Of a DNA stretch of 34,408 nucleotides, positions 1-6,974 are shown one piece after another (the stretch's first letter is position 1; each line of letters begins with the position of its first letter). The notes below the pieces were generated by a model that was given only the letters and a program-made list of their open reading frames with translations, ran no database searches and was not told the origin of the DNA. Source of the stretch: Enterovirga sp. (GTDB lineage: Bacteria > Pseudomonadota > Alphaproteobacteria > Rhizobiales > Beijerinckiaceae). The DNA lies in contig NZ_JAQGKF010000242.1 of the NCBI RefSeq assembly GCF_028290205.1, positions 1 to 34,408 of the forward strand, written 5' to 3'. The position numbers and the translations under genes were made by a program.

Positions 1-96
1 GCCGAACTGGTCGCGGAATCGCCAGAGCTTGCCTCCCGCCGGCGTCCCGAGAAGGTGAAGCCCGCTAACGTCGCTGGGCCCGGCACTGGAGGCCAC
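1..96 (-). pseudogene. Tyrosine integrase N-terminal (DUF4102-type) fragment, cut by window edge
   Basis: Read on the minus strand, the frame from about position 75 down to 1 encodes a segment containing GLHLLGTPAGGKLWRFR and then an aspartate-glutamine-phenylalanine-glycine end. This closely resembles the N-terminal arm-binding domain (DUF4102) of P4-like tyrosine integrases. The catalytic domain would lie to the left, outside the window. These proteins normally have roughly 20-25 residues of characteristic sequence before this motif. Here the upstream frame is open back to a stop at 229-231 but does not resemble that part, and it has no ATG; the nearest possible start is a GTG at 94-96. I therefore treat it as a probably N-terminally damaged copy. 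An intact gene with a divergent start cannot be excluded without the sequence to the left. It faces away from the 3' end of tRNA-Ser at 982. Confidence 0.45.
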
Positions 97-552
97 GGCG
101 CCCAGTGGGATGGCATCCGGTGTGGCGGCAATTCGCCGTTCACCGGCCAGCTTGCGACGAGTCTCTCCCCGGGGTTGGCAACCGATGAAGCATTGATACC
201 TCCTCGCAATCTGCTGGCGAATGTCATGTCAGGTATTTGGCAGGACGCCCTCAAGCTTTGTCGTCAGACAAGCAGAACTCACCGCGTCCGCGGGCCTTGC
301 CAACGGAGCTTCACGTCTCTGCCGACTCCATGGGAACAGACGCTCCGTCTTCAGAGCAACTGAAGATTGAAGCAATGATCACGAATTCGACATGTGGACA
401 CGCCATCAAGGAGCTGCGGCCGGGGCTCGTGCGCCACATCGTTCCGCTGCACCGTCCAGGGTGCCGAGGCCGCAGGACCCTATCAGAACACGAGTGTTGC
501 CCAACCGAGACTCGACTTAGCGTTGCCGTCCGTATCTCCTGCCCCACGGGCC
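97..552. other. Gene-poor stretch left of the small secreted protein
   Basis: No reading frame here has a convincing protein-like composition. The open frames on both strands are rich in Arg, Pro, Ser and Cys, as expected for noise in GC-rich DNA. The one local feature is a good Shine-Dalgarno (AGGAGG, 199-204) five bases before an ATG at 191-193 on the minus strand, which opens only 17 codons. The stretch lies between an integrase fragment and a tRNA gene and may be decayed mobile DNA; that reading is inference. Confidence 0.4.
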
Positions 553-568
553 ACACAGGGAGAAACGC

Positions 569-832
569 ATGCTCAGGATTGCACTCGCCGCCGCAATGAT
601 CGCGGGTACGGTCTCGGTCGCCGCGGCTCAGAACAGGGGCAACAGCGGCGGCTACGGCTGGGGATCGAATTCCCACAGCAACTCTGTCGGCGGCCACTTC
701 AACTCGAACGGTTCCTACACCCAGCCGCACCAGCGCTCGAACCCGAACAACACCGATCTCGACAACTACAGCACGCGCGGCAACGTCAATCCTTACACGG
801 GTGCGGTCGGCACGCGCTCGCCTCGCTGGTAG
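569..832 (+). CDS. Small secreted Asn/Gly/Ser-rich protein of unknown function
   Basis: The 87-residue product begins with a typical Sec signal peptide: MLR, a hydrophobic core, then VAAA ending near residue 20 before Gln21. The predicted mature part of about 67 residues is rich in Asn, Gly, Ser and Tyr, has no cysteine and no membrane segment, and looks intrinsically disordered. A clear ribosome binding site (AGGGAGA) sits seven bases before the ATG, which supports both the gene and the start. I do not recognise a named family. Short exported proteins of this composition are common in Methylobacteriaceae genomes and are usually annotated as hypothetical. It is the only well-supported gene left of the tRNA. 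Confidence 0.6.
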   Translation: MLRIALAAAMIAGTVSVAAAQNRGNSGGYGWGSNSHSNSVGGHFNSNGSYTQPHQRSNPNNTDLDNYSTRGNVNPYTGAVGTRSPRW

Positions 833-981
833 CCAGAACGGGAGGCCCACGGCTGCCATCTGACACGGGAGCGATGGCGGGGGAGCCGAGGCGGCATGGG
901 AAGTGAGGGGTGGCCCGAGCCGGGCCAGCCGCGGGACCGAGGTCCGACCTCACCGGCCGAGAGACACCCAAGGCGCAGAAC

Positions 982-1071
982 TGGCGGAGAGGGAGGGATT
1001 CGAACCCCCGATGCCCTTGCAGGCATGCCGCATTTCGAGTGCGGTGCATTCAACCACTCTGCCACCTCTCC
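982..1071 (-). tRNA. tRNA-Ser (anticodon CGA)
   Basis: On the minus strand the gene starts GGAGAGG at 1071 and ends CCTCTCC plus discriminator G plus an encoded CCA at 982-984. It is 90 nt long with the extended variable arm typical of class II serine tRNAs. The anticodon loop is CTCGAAA, so the anticodon CGA lies at 1035-1037 and reads UCG codons. The T arm contains GGTTCGAATCC and the D arm contains TGGTTGAATGC. All seven acceptor-stem pairs match. Serine tRNA 3' ends are frequent attachment sites for tyrosine integrases, which is relevant to the integrase fragment on the 3' side at the left end of the window. Confidence 0.97.
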
Positions 1072-1094
1072 AACAGGTCGCGTGGTCGCCGCGG

Positions 1095-1123
1095 TCGGTA
1101 TCACGGGCCGGTGGGGGCCACAA
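1095..1123 (-). promoter_or_regulatory. Candidate sigma70-type promoter for tRNA-Ser
   Basis: On the minus strand TTGTGG (1118-1123) and TACCGA (1095-1100) are separated by exactly 17 bases. They lie 24 bases upstream of the tRNA 5' end. The -35 box is a reasonable match and the -10 box a weaker one. The spacing and position fit a tRNA promoter, but this is based on pattern alone. Confidence 0.35.
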
Positions 1124-1141
1124 GGGAATAGCGGCTCCGGC

Positions 1142-1585
1142 TCAGTAGGTCGGCCACAGCCCCGGGGTGGCGAGTTCGACGAGGTGGCCGTCCGGGTCGC
1201 GGACATAGAGGCTGCGCCCGCCGCGCGGCCAGGCTGTGCGGCCCTCGACCGCGATCCCGGCCTCCCCGAAGACCTCGGTGGCCTCCGCCAGGGCCGTCTC
1301 CGAGACCGCGAAGGCCACGTGGACGGGGCCGTGGCCATCGTGGGGCGGAATGGTGCCGCCCGGCATGCGGACGGTCTCGAGGGTGGTGCCGCGTCGAAAC
1401 AGGAGCAGCACGCTGCCGGGGCGGCCGGCGTCGAGCGCGACGAGTCGGTCGTCGCCAAACAGGCGGCCGAGCCCGAGCACGCCCTGGTAGAAGGCCGTGG
1501 CCCGGTCGAGATCGGCCACGTAGAGCGCCGTCTCGAGAACGCCCTCGATCCGGGCGGTGCGTCGCGGGGCCTCGGTCGTCGTCAC
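1142..1585 (-). CDS. VOC-fold (glyoxalase/bleomycin-resistance type) protein
   Basis: This 147-residue single-domain protein has the vicinal-oxygen-chelate pattern of two beta-alpha-beta-beta-beta units: LETALYVADLDRATAFYQGVLG at residues 17-38, and PVHVAFAV plus SLYVRDPDGHLVELATPG in the second half. His89 and Glu137 sit where two of the usual metal ligands are found. The first ligand position, normally His, is Glu18, and the second-strand ligand is not obvious. This suggests a divergent subgroup rather than true glyoxalase I. The family includes lyases, extradiol dioxygenases and resistance proteins that bind a drug without turnover, so the substrate cannot be assigned. The gene is transcribed divergently from the neighbouring dioxygenase gene and towards the tRNA. 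Confidence 0.85.
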   Translation of the reverse strand: MTTTEAPRRTARIEGVLETALYVADLDRATAFYQGVLGLGRLFGDDRLVALDAGRPGSVLLLFRRGTTLETVRMPGGTIPPHDGHGPVHVAFAVSETALAEATEVFGEAGIAVEGRTAWPRGGRSLYVRDPDGHLVELATPGLWPTY

Positions 1586-1686
1586 AGCTTGCGCGTGCTA
1601 AGCGTCATGCTGCCGATCCTGGCGTTGCCGCGCTGTCGTGGCAAGCCGGACGCATCGCGTGTCCCCTGTCCAGGAGGCCCTGCACG

Positions 1687-2763
1687 ATGCCCCACCGCCT
1701 CCCCCTCCATCGGGCCGGTTCCGTCGCCCGTCAGGCGCTGTCCTGGCTGCAGGCCCCGCTCTGGCTGGCCGGCGTGGCCGGGGCCGAGAAGTCGTTCTCC
1801 CGCAATCCCATCATCGGCAACCCGACGCTCAACAGGTGGGGACTGCACGCGTCGCGCATCCGGCTCGCGGCCGATATGGCCGCGCGGCGCCGGGCCCGGC
1901 TCGGGCGGGCCCTCGACGCGGCGGACAGGGCCGCCTTCGACCGCGACGGCATCGTCATCAAACGGGACTTCCTGCCGGCCGAAACCTTTGCGGCTCTGAA
2001 GGAGGAGGTCTTCGGACAGGATTTCGAGGCGCGCGAGATCCGCCAGGGCGTCGCGGTCCAGCGCATGGTGCCGCTCGGGCAGGAGAGGATGGCCACGCTG
2101 CCGCGCCTCTCGGCCCTTGTTCACCACCCTGCCCTGCGCAACCTCAGCTTCTACGCGGCCTCCTACCGGGGTCAGCCCGTGTTCTACATCCAGACCGTGG
2201 TGGCCCAGGCCGACGGGCCGGCGCCCGATCCGCAGACCGCGCTCCACGCCGACACCTTCCACCCGACGGCGAAAGGCTGGTTCTTCCTGCACGACGTGGC
2301 GGAGGAGGACGGCCCCTTTGTCTACGTGCCGGGGTCGCACCGGGTGACGCCGGCGCGGCTGGCCTGGGAATACGCGCAAAGCCTGGGGGCAGCGGGAAGC
2401 AGCAATCCGCACCATGCCGCCGGCTCGTTCCGGGTCAGCGAGGAAGAGGTCGCGGCCATGGGCTACCGGCCGCCCATGAAGGTCGCGGTTCCGGCCAACA
2501 CGCTCGTCATTGCCGACACGTTCGGGTTCCACGCCCGGGCCAGAAGCGAGCGCGCGAGCACGCGGGTCACGCTGCACACCTATATCCGCCGCAACCCCTT
2601 CATCCCCTGGACGGGACTGGATCCGAAATCGCTGCCGGGGCTGCGCGGCAACGAGCTCGACCTCTACCTCTGGATCCAGGATCTCAGCCGAAAGCTGACG
2701 GGGCGCGGGGCGCCCTGGGTCGCGGTGGGCCCGGTCAGGGTCGATTCAGGCCCGCATATCTGA
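1687..2763 (+). CDS. Phytanoyl-CoA dioxygenase (PhyH) family protein
   Basis: The 358-residue protein is a predicted Fe(II)/2-oxoglutarate-dependent oxygenase of the PhyH family. The facial triad is visible as His187-Ala-Asp189 (in ALHADTFHP) and His282 (in GFHARA). Arg293 lies at the distance expected for the residue that binds the 2-oxoglutarate carboxylate. The double-stranded beta-helix core runs from about residue 85 to 300. A non-catalytic N-terminal part of about 75 residues precedes it and contains a short hydrophobic stretch (WLQAPLWLAGVAG, 20-32) that is probably too short to span a membrane. Substrates in this family range from acyl-CoAs to ectoine and small metabolites, so none is proposed. 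The ATG lies eight bases after AGGAGG. The gene converges on sufT. Confidence 0.85.
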   Translation: MPHRLPLHRAGSVARQALSWLQAPLWLAGVAGAEKSFSRNPIIGNPTLNRWGLHASRIRLAADMAARRRARLGRALDAADRAAFDRDGIVIKRDFLPAETFAALKEEVFGQDFEAREIRQGVAVQRMVPLGQERMATLPRLSALVHHPALRNLSFYAASYRGQPVFYIQTVVAQADGPAPDPQTALHADTFHPTAKGWFFLHDVAEEDGPFVYVPGSHRVTPARLAWEYAQSLGAAGSSNPHHAAGSFRVSEEEVAAMGYRPPMKVAVPANTLVIADTFGFHARARSERASTRVTLHTYIRRNPFIPWTGLDPKSLPGLRGNELDLYLWIQDLSRKLTGRGAPWVAVGPVRVDSGPHI

Positions 2764-2774
2764 GCGGGCGGCCT

Positions 2775-2790
2775 GGCCCGAGCCCGGGCC
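2775..2790. terminator. GC-rich hairpin between convergent dioxygenase gene and sufT
   Basis: GGCCCG (2775-2780) and CGGGCC (2785-2790) form a perfect six-pair stem with an AGCC loop, extendable by a wobble and one further pair. It fills the 32-base gap between two convergent genes and could end transcription from both sides. There is no T-run on either side, so it is only a candidate. Confidence 0.4.
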
Positions 2791-2795
2791 GGCTC

Positions 2796-3197
2796 TCACC
2801 ACATATCGAGGGCGATGCGGGCCTCGTCCGACATCCGGCTCTGGTCCCAGGGCGGATCGAAGGTCATGTTGACCGTCACGTCCTTGACCCCGGGCACGGA
2901 GGTGACCGCGTTCTCCACCCAGATCGGCATCTCGCCGGCCACCGGACATCCGGGCGCGGTCAAGGTCATGTCGATGGCGACATGGCGGTCGTCGGCGATG
3001 TCGACGCGGTAGATCAGGCCGAGCTCGTAGATGTCGGCCGGGATCTCGGGGTCGTAGACGGTCTTCAGGGCCGCCACGATCGCGTCCGTCATCCGGTCGA
3101 TCTCCTCGGGCGGCAGGCCGGAGGACGCGGCGGGCGTGTCGGCCACGGGTGCGAGGGCTTCGCTCATCGGGGTCATCTCATCGGCGGGCACGGTCAC
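2796..3197 (-). CDS. sufT: SufT, DUF59/MIP18-type Fe-S assembly factor
   Basis: This small protein (133 residues from the GTG) has the DUF59 fold used in iron-sulfur cluster maturation. The DPE motif is at residues 49-51, DIYELGLIYRVDI at 55-67, the conserved cysteine at 84 in TAPGCPVAGEM, and the DPPW motif at 114-117 near the C terminus. SufT is thought to help deliver or mature Fe-S clusters on client proteins. The first 25 residues are low in conservation. The GTG start overlaps the sufS stop as GTGA, which implies translational coupling. Internal ATG codons at residues 8 and 11 are alternative starts. It is the last gene of the suf operon in this window; the sufA/HesB-type carrier gene often found next in related genomes is absent. 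Confidence 0.93.
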   Translation of the reverse strand: MTVPADEMTPMSEALAPVADTPAASSGLPPEEIDRMTDAIVAALKTVYDPEIPADIYELGLIYRVDIADDRHVAIDMTLTAPGCPVAGEMPIWVENAVTSVPGVKDVTVNMTFDPPWDQSRMSDEARIALDMW

Positions 3198-4438
3198 GAG
3201 AACAGCGTCTCGGCGCGGCCCAGGGCTTCGGCCAGCTTATCGACTTCGGCCATGGTGTTGTAGAGGCCGAACGACGCGCGGCAGGTCGAGGTGGCGCCGA
3301 AGCGGTCGAGCAGCGGCATGGCGCAATGGGTGCCGGCCCGGACGGCGACGCCCTGGCGGTCAATCACGGTCGCGACGTCATGGGCATGTGCGCCCTTCAT
3401 CTCGAAGGACAGGATCGGCCCCTTGCCGGGAGCCCGGCCGATGATCCGGACCGAGTTCATGGCGCCGAGCCGCTCATGCGCATAGGCCGAAACGGCCTCC
3501 TCATGCGCCCGGATGTTCGGCCGCCCGATCCGGTCCATGAAGCGCACCGCGGCGCCGAGCCCGATCGCCTCGACGATGGGCGGCGTGCCGGCCTCGAACC
3601 GATGCGGCGGCTCGCCATAGGTGACCTCGTGGCAGGCCACGACCTTGATCATCTCGCCGCCGCCCTGGTAGGGCGGCAGCCGTTCCAGCCACTCCCGCTT
3701 GCCGTACAGGACCCCAATCCCGGTCGGCCCATAGACCTTGTGGCCCGTGAAGACGTAGAAATCGGCGTCGAGGGCCTGCACGTCGATGTCGAGATGCACG
3801 GCACCCTGGCTGCCGTCCACCATGACGGGCACGCCGTGCGCATGGGCGATGCGGATCACGTCGGCGATCGGCGTCACCGTGCCGAGCACGTTCGACATGT
3901 GCGTCATGGCCACCATTTTGGTGCGCGGCCCGATCAGCTTCTCGAACTCGTCCAGCAGGAAGTTGCCGTCGTCGTCCACCGGCACGAAGCGCAGCACGGC
4001 GCCCTTGCGCTCGCGCAGGAAGTGCCAGGGCACGATGTTGGAATGGTGCTCCATGATGGAGAGGATGATCTCGTCCCCCTCCCCGATCGCCAGCCGGCCG
4101 TAGCTGTCGGCCACGAGGTTGATGGCCTCGGTGGCCGAGCGGGTGAAGACGATCTCGTCCGTGGAGCCGGCGTTGAGAAAGCTCCTCACGCTCTCCCGCG
4201 CCGCCTCGAAGGCATCGGTCGCGGCGTTGGCCATGTAGTGCAGGCCGCGATGCACGTTGCCGTAGCCGCCCGTCATCGTCGCCACCATGGCGTCAATGAC
4301 CTCCCGGGGCTTCTGGGCCGAAGCCGCGTTGTCCAGATAGACCAGCGGCTTGCCGTAGACCTGCGCGGACAGGATCGGGAACTCGGCCCGGAGCGCCTCG
4401 ACGTCATAGGCCGGCTTCGGGCTGAAGGGTGCGTTCAT
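3194..4438 (-). CDS. sufS: SufS, class II cysteine desulfurase
   Basis: This 414-residue PLP enzyme takes sulfur from cysteine as a persulfide for Fe-S cluster assembly, normally handing it to SufE and then SufBCD. The PLP lysine is Lys234 in TGHKVYGPTG and the persulfide cysteine is Cys372 in the class II motif RAGTHCAMP. An N-terminal segment with YLDNAAS (34-40) and the FTRSATEAINLVA block (98-110) are also typical. The frame is open about 300 bases further upstream, but that part is Arg/Ser-rich noise. The ATG at 4438 follows GCAGG and begins MNAPFSPKPAYDVEALRAEFP, as expected for the family. It lies 106 bases after sufD, and that gap contains two strong hairpins. No sufE gene is in the window. 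Confidence 0.96.
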   Translation of the reverse strand: MNAPFSPKPAYDVEALRAEFPILSAQVYGKPLVYLDNAASAQKPREVIDAMVATMTGGYGNVHRGLHYMANAATDAFEAARESVRSFLNAGSTDEIVFTRSATEAINLVADSYGRLAIGEGDEIILSIMEHHSNIVPWHFLRERKGAVLRFVPVDDDGNFLLDEFEKLIGPRTKMVAMTHMSNVLGTVTPIADVIRIAHAHGVPVMVDGSQGAVHLDIDVQALDADFYVFTGHKVYGPTGIGVLYGKREWLERLPPYQGGGEMIKVVACHEVTYGEPPHRFEAGTPPIVEAIGLGAAVRFMDRIGRPNIRAHEEAVSAYAHERLGAMNSVRIIGRAPGKGPILSFEMKGAHAHDVATVIDRQGVAVRAGTHCAMPLLDRFGATSTCRASFGLYNTMAEVDKLAEALGRAETLFS

Positions 4439-4449
4439 GTGCCTGCTAT

Positions 4450-4522
4450 GGCTGGGCCTGCCCAGCCACCCCGATGAGAGATGTCGCGCCCCGAGCCGCC
4501 CTGGCCGGGACGAGCCCGGCCA
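4450..4522 (-). promoter_or_regulatory. Two perfect hairpins in the sufD-sufS gap
   Basis: This is the only sizeable gap inside the sufB-sufT block. It contains TGGCCGGG/CCCGGCCA (4502-4509 with 4515-4522, five-base loop) and GGCTGGGC/GCCCAGCC (4450-4457 with 4460-4467, two-base centre). Both eight-base stems are perfect. The second ends 11 bases before the sufS start codon, next to its ribosome binding site. They could act as an attenuator, a processing or stability element, or a translational brake. Which of these applies is inference. Confidence 0.4.
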
Positions 4523-4544
4523 CGACGTCGGACAGCCATGTGCC

Positions 4545-5867
4545 TCAGGCCCGGTTGGCGAGCCAACCCTCGACCCTCGCCACCAGCCCGTCGCGCACCG
4601 CGTCGTTCTCCAGCGCCTCGAGCGGGGGGCCGACAAAGGCCTGCAGCAGCAGGCTCTCCGCCTCCCGGGCCGGCAGACCGCGGCTGCGGAGGTAGAACAG
4701 CAGGTCCTCGTCGAGGGCCCCGCAGGTCGCGCCGTGCCCACAGACCACGTCGTCGGCGAAGATCTCCAGCTCCGGCTTATTGTTCATGCTGGCGCCGTCC
4801 GACAGCAGCAGCGTGTCCGACTTCATGCCGCCGTCGGTCTTCTGGGCGTGCGGCCGGACAATGATCTTGCCCTGGAACACGCCTTTGGCGTCGCCGTCGA
4901 GAATGGTCTTGAAGGTCTCACGGCTGGTGCAGTGCGGCACCGCGTGATCCACGACCAGGGTCGAGTCGGCGTGCTGGCTGCCCTTGAGCAGGGTCACGCC
5001 GTCGACCGCCGCGCGGCTGTTCTCCCCGGCGAACATCAGGAACACCTGGTGGCGCGCCGATTGCGAGCCCGTGACCGTGTTCAGCGTGTCGAACGAGGCC
5101 TCGGCGCCGAGCTTCACGGTGAGCGTCGAGAGCGCGAGCGCGTCCGAGCCCTCGGCGTTCAGCCGCACATGCTTCACCTGGGCCCGGTCGCCGACCACGA
5201 ACTCGACCACGCCGTTGGGCTGGTAGCCGATGCCGTCCGGCCCCTCATGGCTTTCCAGGACCGTGACCGAGGCGCCCTCCTCCACCAGCACGAGCACGCG
5301 GCTCGCCGTCGAGAAGGCGGACGCTCCCGTGTTGACGAAGCGCAGCGCCAGCGGCTGGGCCGGCGCAAGGCCGGCCGGGATCCGGATCACCGCGCCATCC
5401 CGCAGGAAGGCGGTGTTGAGCTGGTAGACCGGGTTCGTGGCCGCCGTCGCGACGGCGCCGAGCTCGGCCAGGCGCGGATCGCCGGACGCCAGCGCGTCGG
5501 CGAGGGAAATGGCCTCGATCCCGGCCGGCAGGGCCGAGATCTCGGACAATTCGCCGGCCAGATGACCGTTGACGAAGGTCAGCCGCGCCGCCGGGACATC
5601 CGCGAAGGCGCTGGCCTGGTTGAAGGCGAGCGCCAGCTCGGTCGGGCCGGGCCGCCCGGCCGGGGGCGCCGCCTCGCGCATCAGCGCGCGGAGGTCGAAA
5701 TACTTGAACTCCTCGACCCGCCGGTGCGGCAGGCCGCGCTCGCGGAAGCCGGACAGGGCCTGCTCACGCACCGCGACGTCACCGGGGAGACCGCCCTTGA
5801 GGCGATCAAACAGCTCGGAGAGCCCCGTCTCCGCTGCCGTTCGGATCACGCTTACCTGCGCGGCCAT
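4545..5867 (-). CDS. sufD: SufD, Fe-S assembly scaffold subunit
   Basis: This 440-residue protein is the SufB paralogue that forms the SufB-SufC2-SufD scaffold on which clusters are built. The C-terminal SufBD core is evident from about residue 150, ending with the hallmark CGHGATCGALDEDLLFYLRSRG; His378 in this motif corresponds to the functional histidine of the SufB-SufD interface in E. coli SufD. The N-terminal helical part includes GFRERGLPHRRVEEFKYFDLR, typical of SufD. The open frame extends 16 codons further, but the ATG at 5867 lies one base after the sufC stop (TGA-C-ATG) and gives the expected MAAQVSV start. This tight spacing indicates coupling with sufC. Confidence 0.96.
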   Translation of the reverse strand: MAAQVSVIRTAAETGLSELFDRLKGGLPGDVAVREQALSGFRERGLPHRRVEEFKYFDLRALMREAAPPAGRPGPTELALAFNQASAFADVPAARLTFVNGHLAGELSEISALPAGIEAISLADALASGDPRLAELGAVATAATNPVYQLNTAFLRDGAVIRIPAGLAPAQPLALRFVNTGASAFSTASRVLVLVEEGASVTVLESHEGPDGIGYQPNGVVEFVVGDRAQVKHVRLNAEGSDALALSTLTVKLGAEASFDTLNTVTGSQSARHQVFLMFAGENSRAAVDGVTLLKGSQHADSTLVVDHAVPHCTSRETFKTILDGDAKGVFQGKIIVRPHAQKTDGGMKSDTLLLSDGASMNNKPELEIFADDVVCGHGATCGALDEDLLFYLRSRGLPAREAESLLLQAFVGPPLEALENDAVRDGLVARVEGWLANRA

Positions 5868-5868
5868 G

Positions 5869-6636
5869 TCAGGCTGCCTCGGCCGAAGCAGCGGCCGGCT
5901 GGCGGTAATCGGCATAGCCGTTCTTCTCGAGCTCGAGCGCCAGCTCCTTGCCGCCCGTCTTCACGATGCGGCCATCCGCCATGACGTGCACGGTGTCCGG
6001 CACGATGTGGTTCAGGAGGCGCTGATAGTGGGTGATCACCAGGAACGAGCGATCGGCCGAGCGCAGCGCGTTCACGCCCTCGGACACGATGCGGAGCGCG
6101 TCGATATCGAGGCCGGAATCGGTCTCGTCCAGGATGCAGAACTTCGGCTCCAGCAGGGCCATCTGCAGGATCTCCATCCGCTTCTTCTCGCCGCCGGAGA
6201 ACCCGACATTGAGCGCGCGCTTCAGGAAGTCCCGGTTGATCTCGAGCTTGGCGCCGGCCGCGTTGACCCGCTTGATCAGCTCGGGCGTGGTGAGCTCCGG
6301 CTCGCCGCGGGCGCGCCGCTGCGCGTTCAGCGCCGCCTTCAGGAAGGTCATGGTGCCGACGCCCGGAATCTCGAGCGGGTACTGGAAGGCCAGGAACACG
6401 CCCGCTGCGGCGCGCTGATCGGGCTCCATCTCGAGCAGGTTCCGGCCGTCGAGCAGGATTTCCCCGTCCAGGACCTCGTAATCCTGCCGCCCGGCAATGA
6501 CGTAGGACAGGGTCGATTTGCCCGAGCCGTTCGGCCCCATGATGGCCGCGACCTCACCGTCCGCGACCTTCAGGTTCAGGCCATTCAGAATGCGGTTGTC
6601 CTCGATCTGGACGACCAGGTTGTTGATCTCGATCAT
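5869..6636 (-). CDS. sufC: SufC, Fe-S assembly ATPase
   Basis: This 255-residue ABC-type ATPase powers conformational changes of the SufBCD scaffold in the cytoplasm. Walker A is GPNGSGKST at residues 34-42, the ABC signature is [11 protein letters not shown] at 146-156, Walker B is [12 protein letters not shown] at 166-177 with Asp170 and Glu171, and the switch histidine is His203 (ITHYQ). The length is normal for the family. The C-terminal tail, after NGYADYR, is Ala-rich and short. The gene starts 23 bases after the small unnamed gene and runs almost directly into sufD. Confidence 0.97.
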   Translation of the reverse strand: MIEINNLVVQIEDNRILNGLNLKVADGEVAAIMGPNGSGKSTLSYVIAGRQDYEVLDGEILLDGRNLLEMEPDQRAAAGVFLAFQYPLEIPGVGTMTFLKAALNAQRRARGEPELTTPELIKRVNAAGAKLEINRDFLKRALNVGFSGGEKKRMEILQMALLEPKFCILDETDSGLDIDALRIVSEGVNALRSADRSFLVITHYQRLLNHIVPDTVHVMADGRIVKTGGKELALELEKNGYADYRQPAAASAEAA

Positions 6637-6659
6637 GAAAAGCAGTGTCCGTTGATAGG

Positions 6660-6974
6660 TCAGGAGTTCGCGAAGGTCGCGATCTCGCGAATCAGGCCGT
6701 CGAGGTCGCGCTCGGCCTCGCCGCCCGCGTCGAGCATGTTGGTGGAGGCGCTGGCCGAGGCGACCTCGCCGGTGACGAAGCGGTTCTCACCCACGCGCCG
6801 CACGAGAAGGCGCCGGCTCTCGCCCGCGACCAGGATGAGATCCTCGGCCTCGCGAAAGGCCTGGAGGCGCGGAAAAGCCGCCGCGACGGCGGCCTCGAGA
6901 TGGGCAGCGGAGGCGCCGGACCGGAGGGCGGCCTCGAAGGCCGCCCGTGTCGCCTGCTGGCCCGGGGTCGTCAC
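6660..6974 (-). CDS. Unnamed 104-residue protein between sufB and sufC
   Basis: This frame begins with a GTG at 6974 that overlaps the sufB stop codon as GTGA, and it ends 23 bases before sufC. Translation is therefore probably coupled to sufB. The product is Ala- and Glu-rich, with predicted helices at the N terminus (about residues 8-45), a short beta-like stretch ([25 protein letters not shown] cut into two strands, 45-69) and a C-terminal helix (88-101). It has no cysteine, no signal peptide and no membrane segment, so it is unlikely to ligate a cluster by thiols. I do not recognise a named family. Canonical suf operons go directly from sufB to sufC. Its position suggests an accessory subunit or regulator of the SufBCD scaffold, but nothing in the sequence proves it. 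Confidence 0.75.
   Translation of the reverse strand: MTTPGQQATRAAFEAALRSGASAAHLEAAVAAAFPRLQAFREAEDLILVAGESRRLLVRRVGENRFVTGEVASASASTNMLDAGGEAERDLDGLIREIATFANS

Noticed and set aside
140-193. Minus-strand 17-codon frame with a perfect AGGAGG and ATG, just upstream of the integrase fragment
   Set aside because: It is too short to support as a gene and does not resemble an integrase N terminus. A leader peptide or a decayed integrase start is possible but unproven.
4439-4741. N-terminal extension of the sufS frame
   Set aside because: The extension is Arg/Ser/Cys-rich, overlaps the sufD 3' end, and SufS homologues begin at the MNAPF-type start at 4438.
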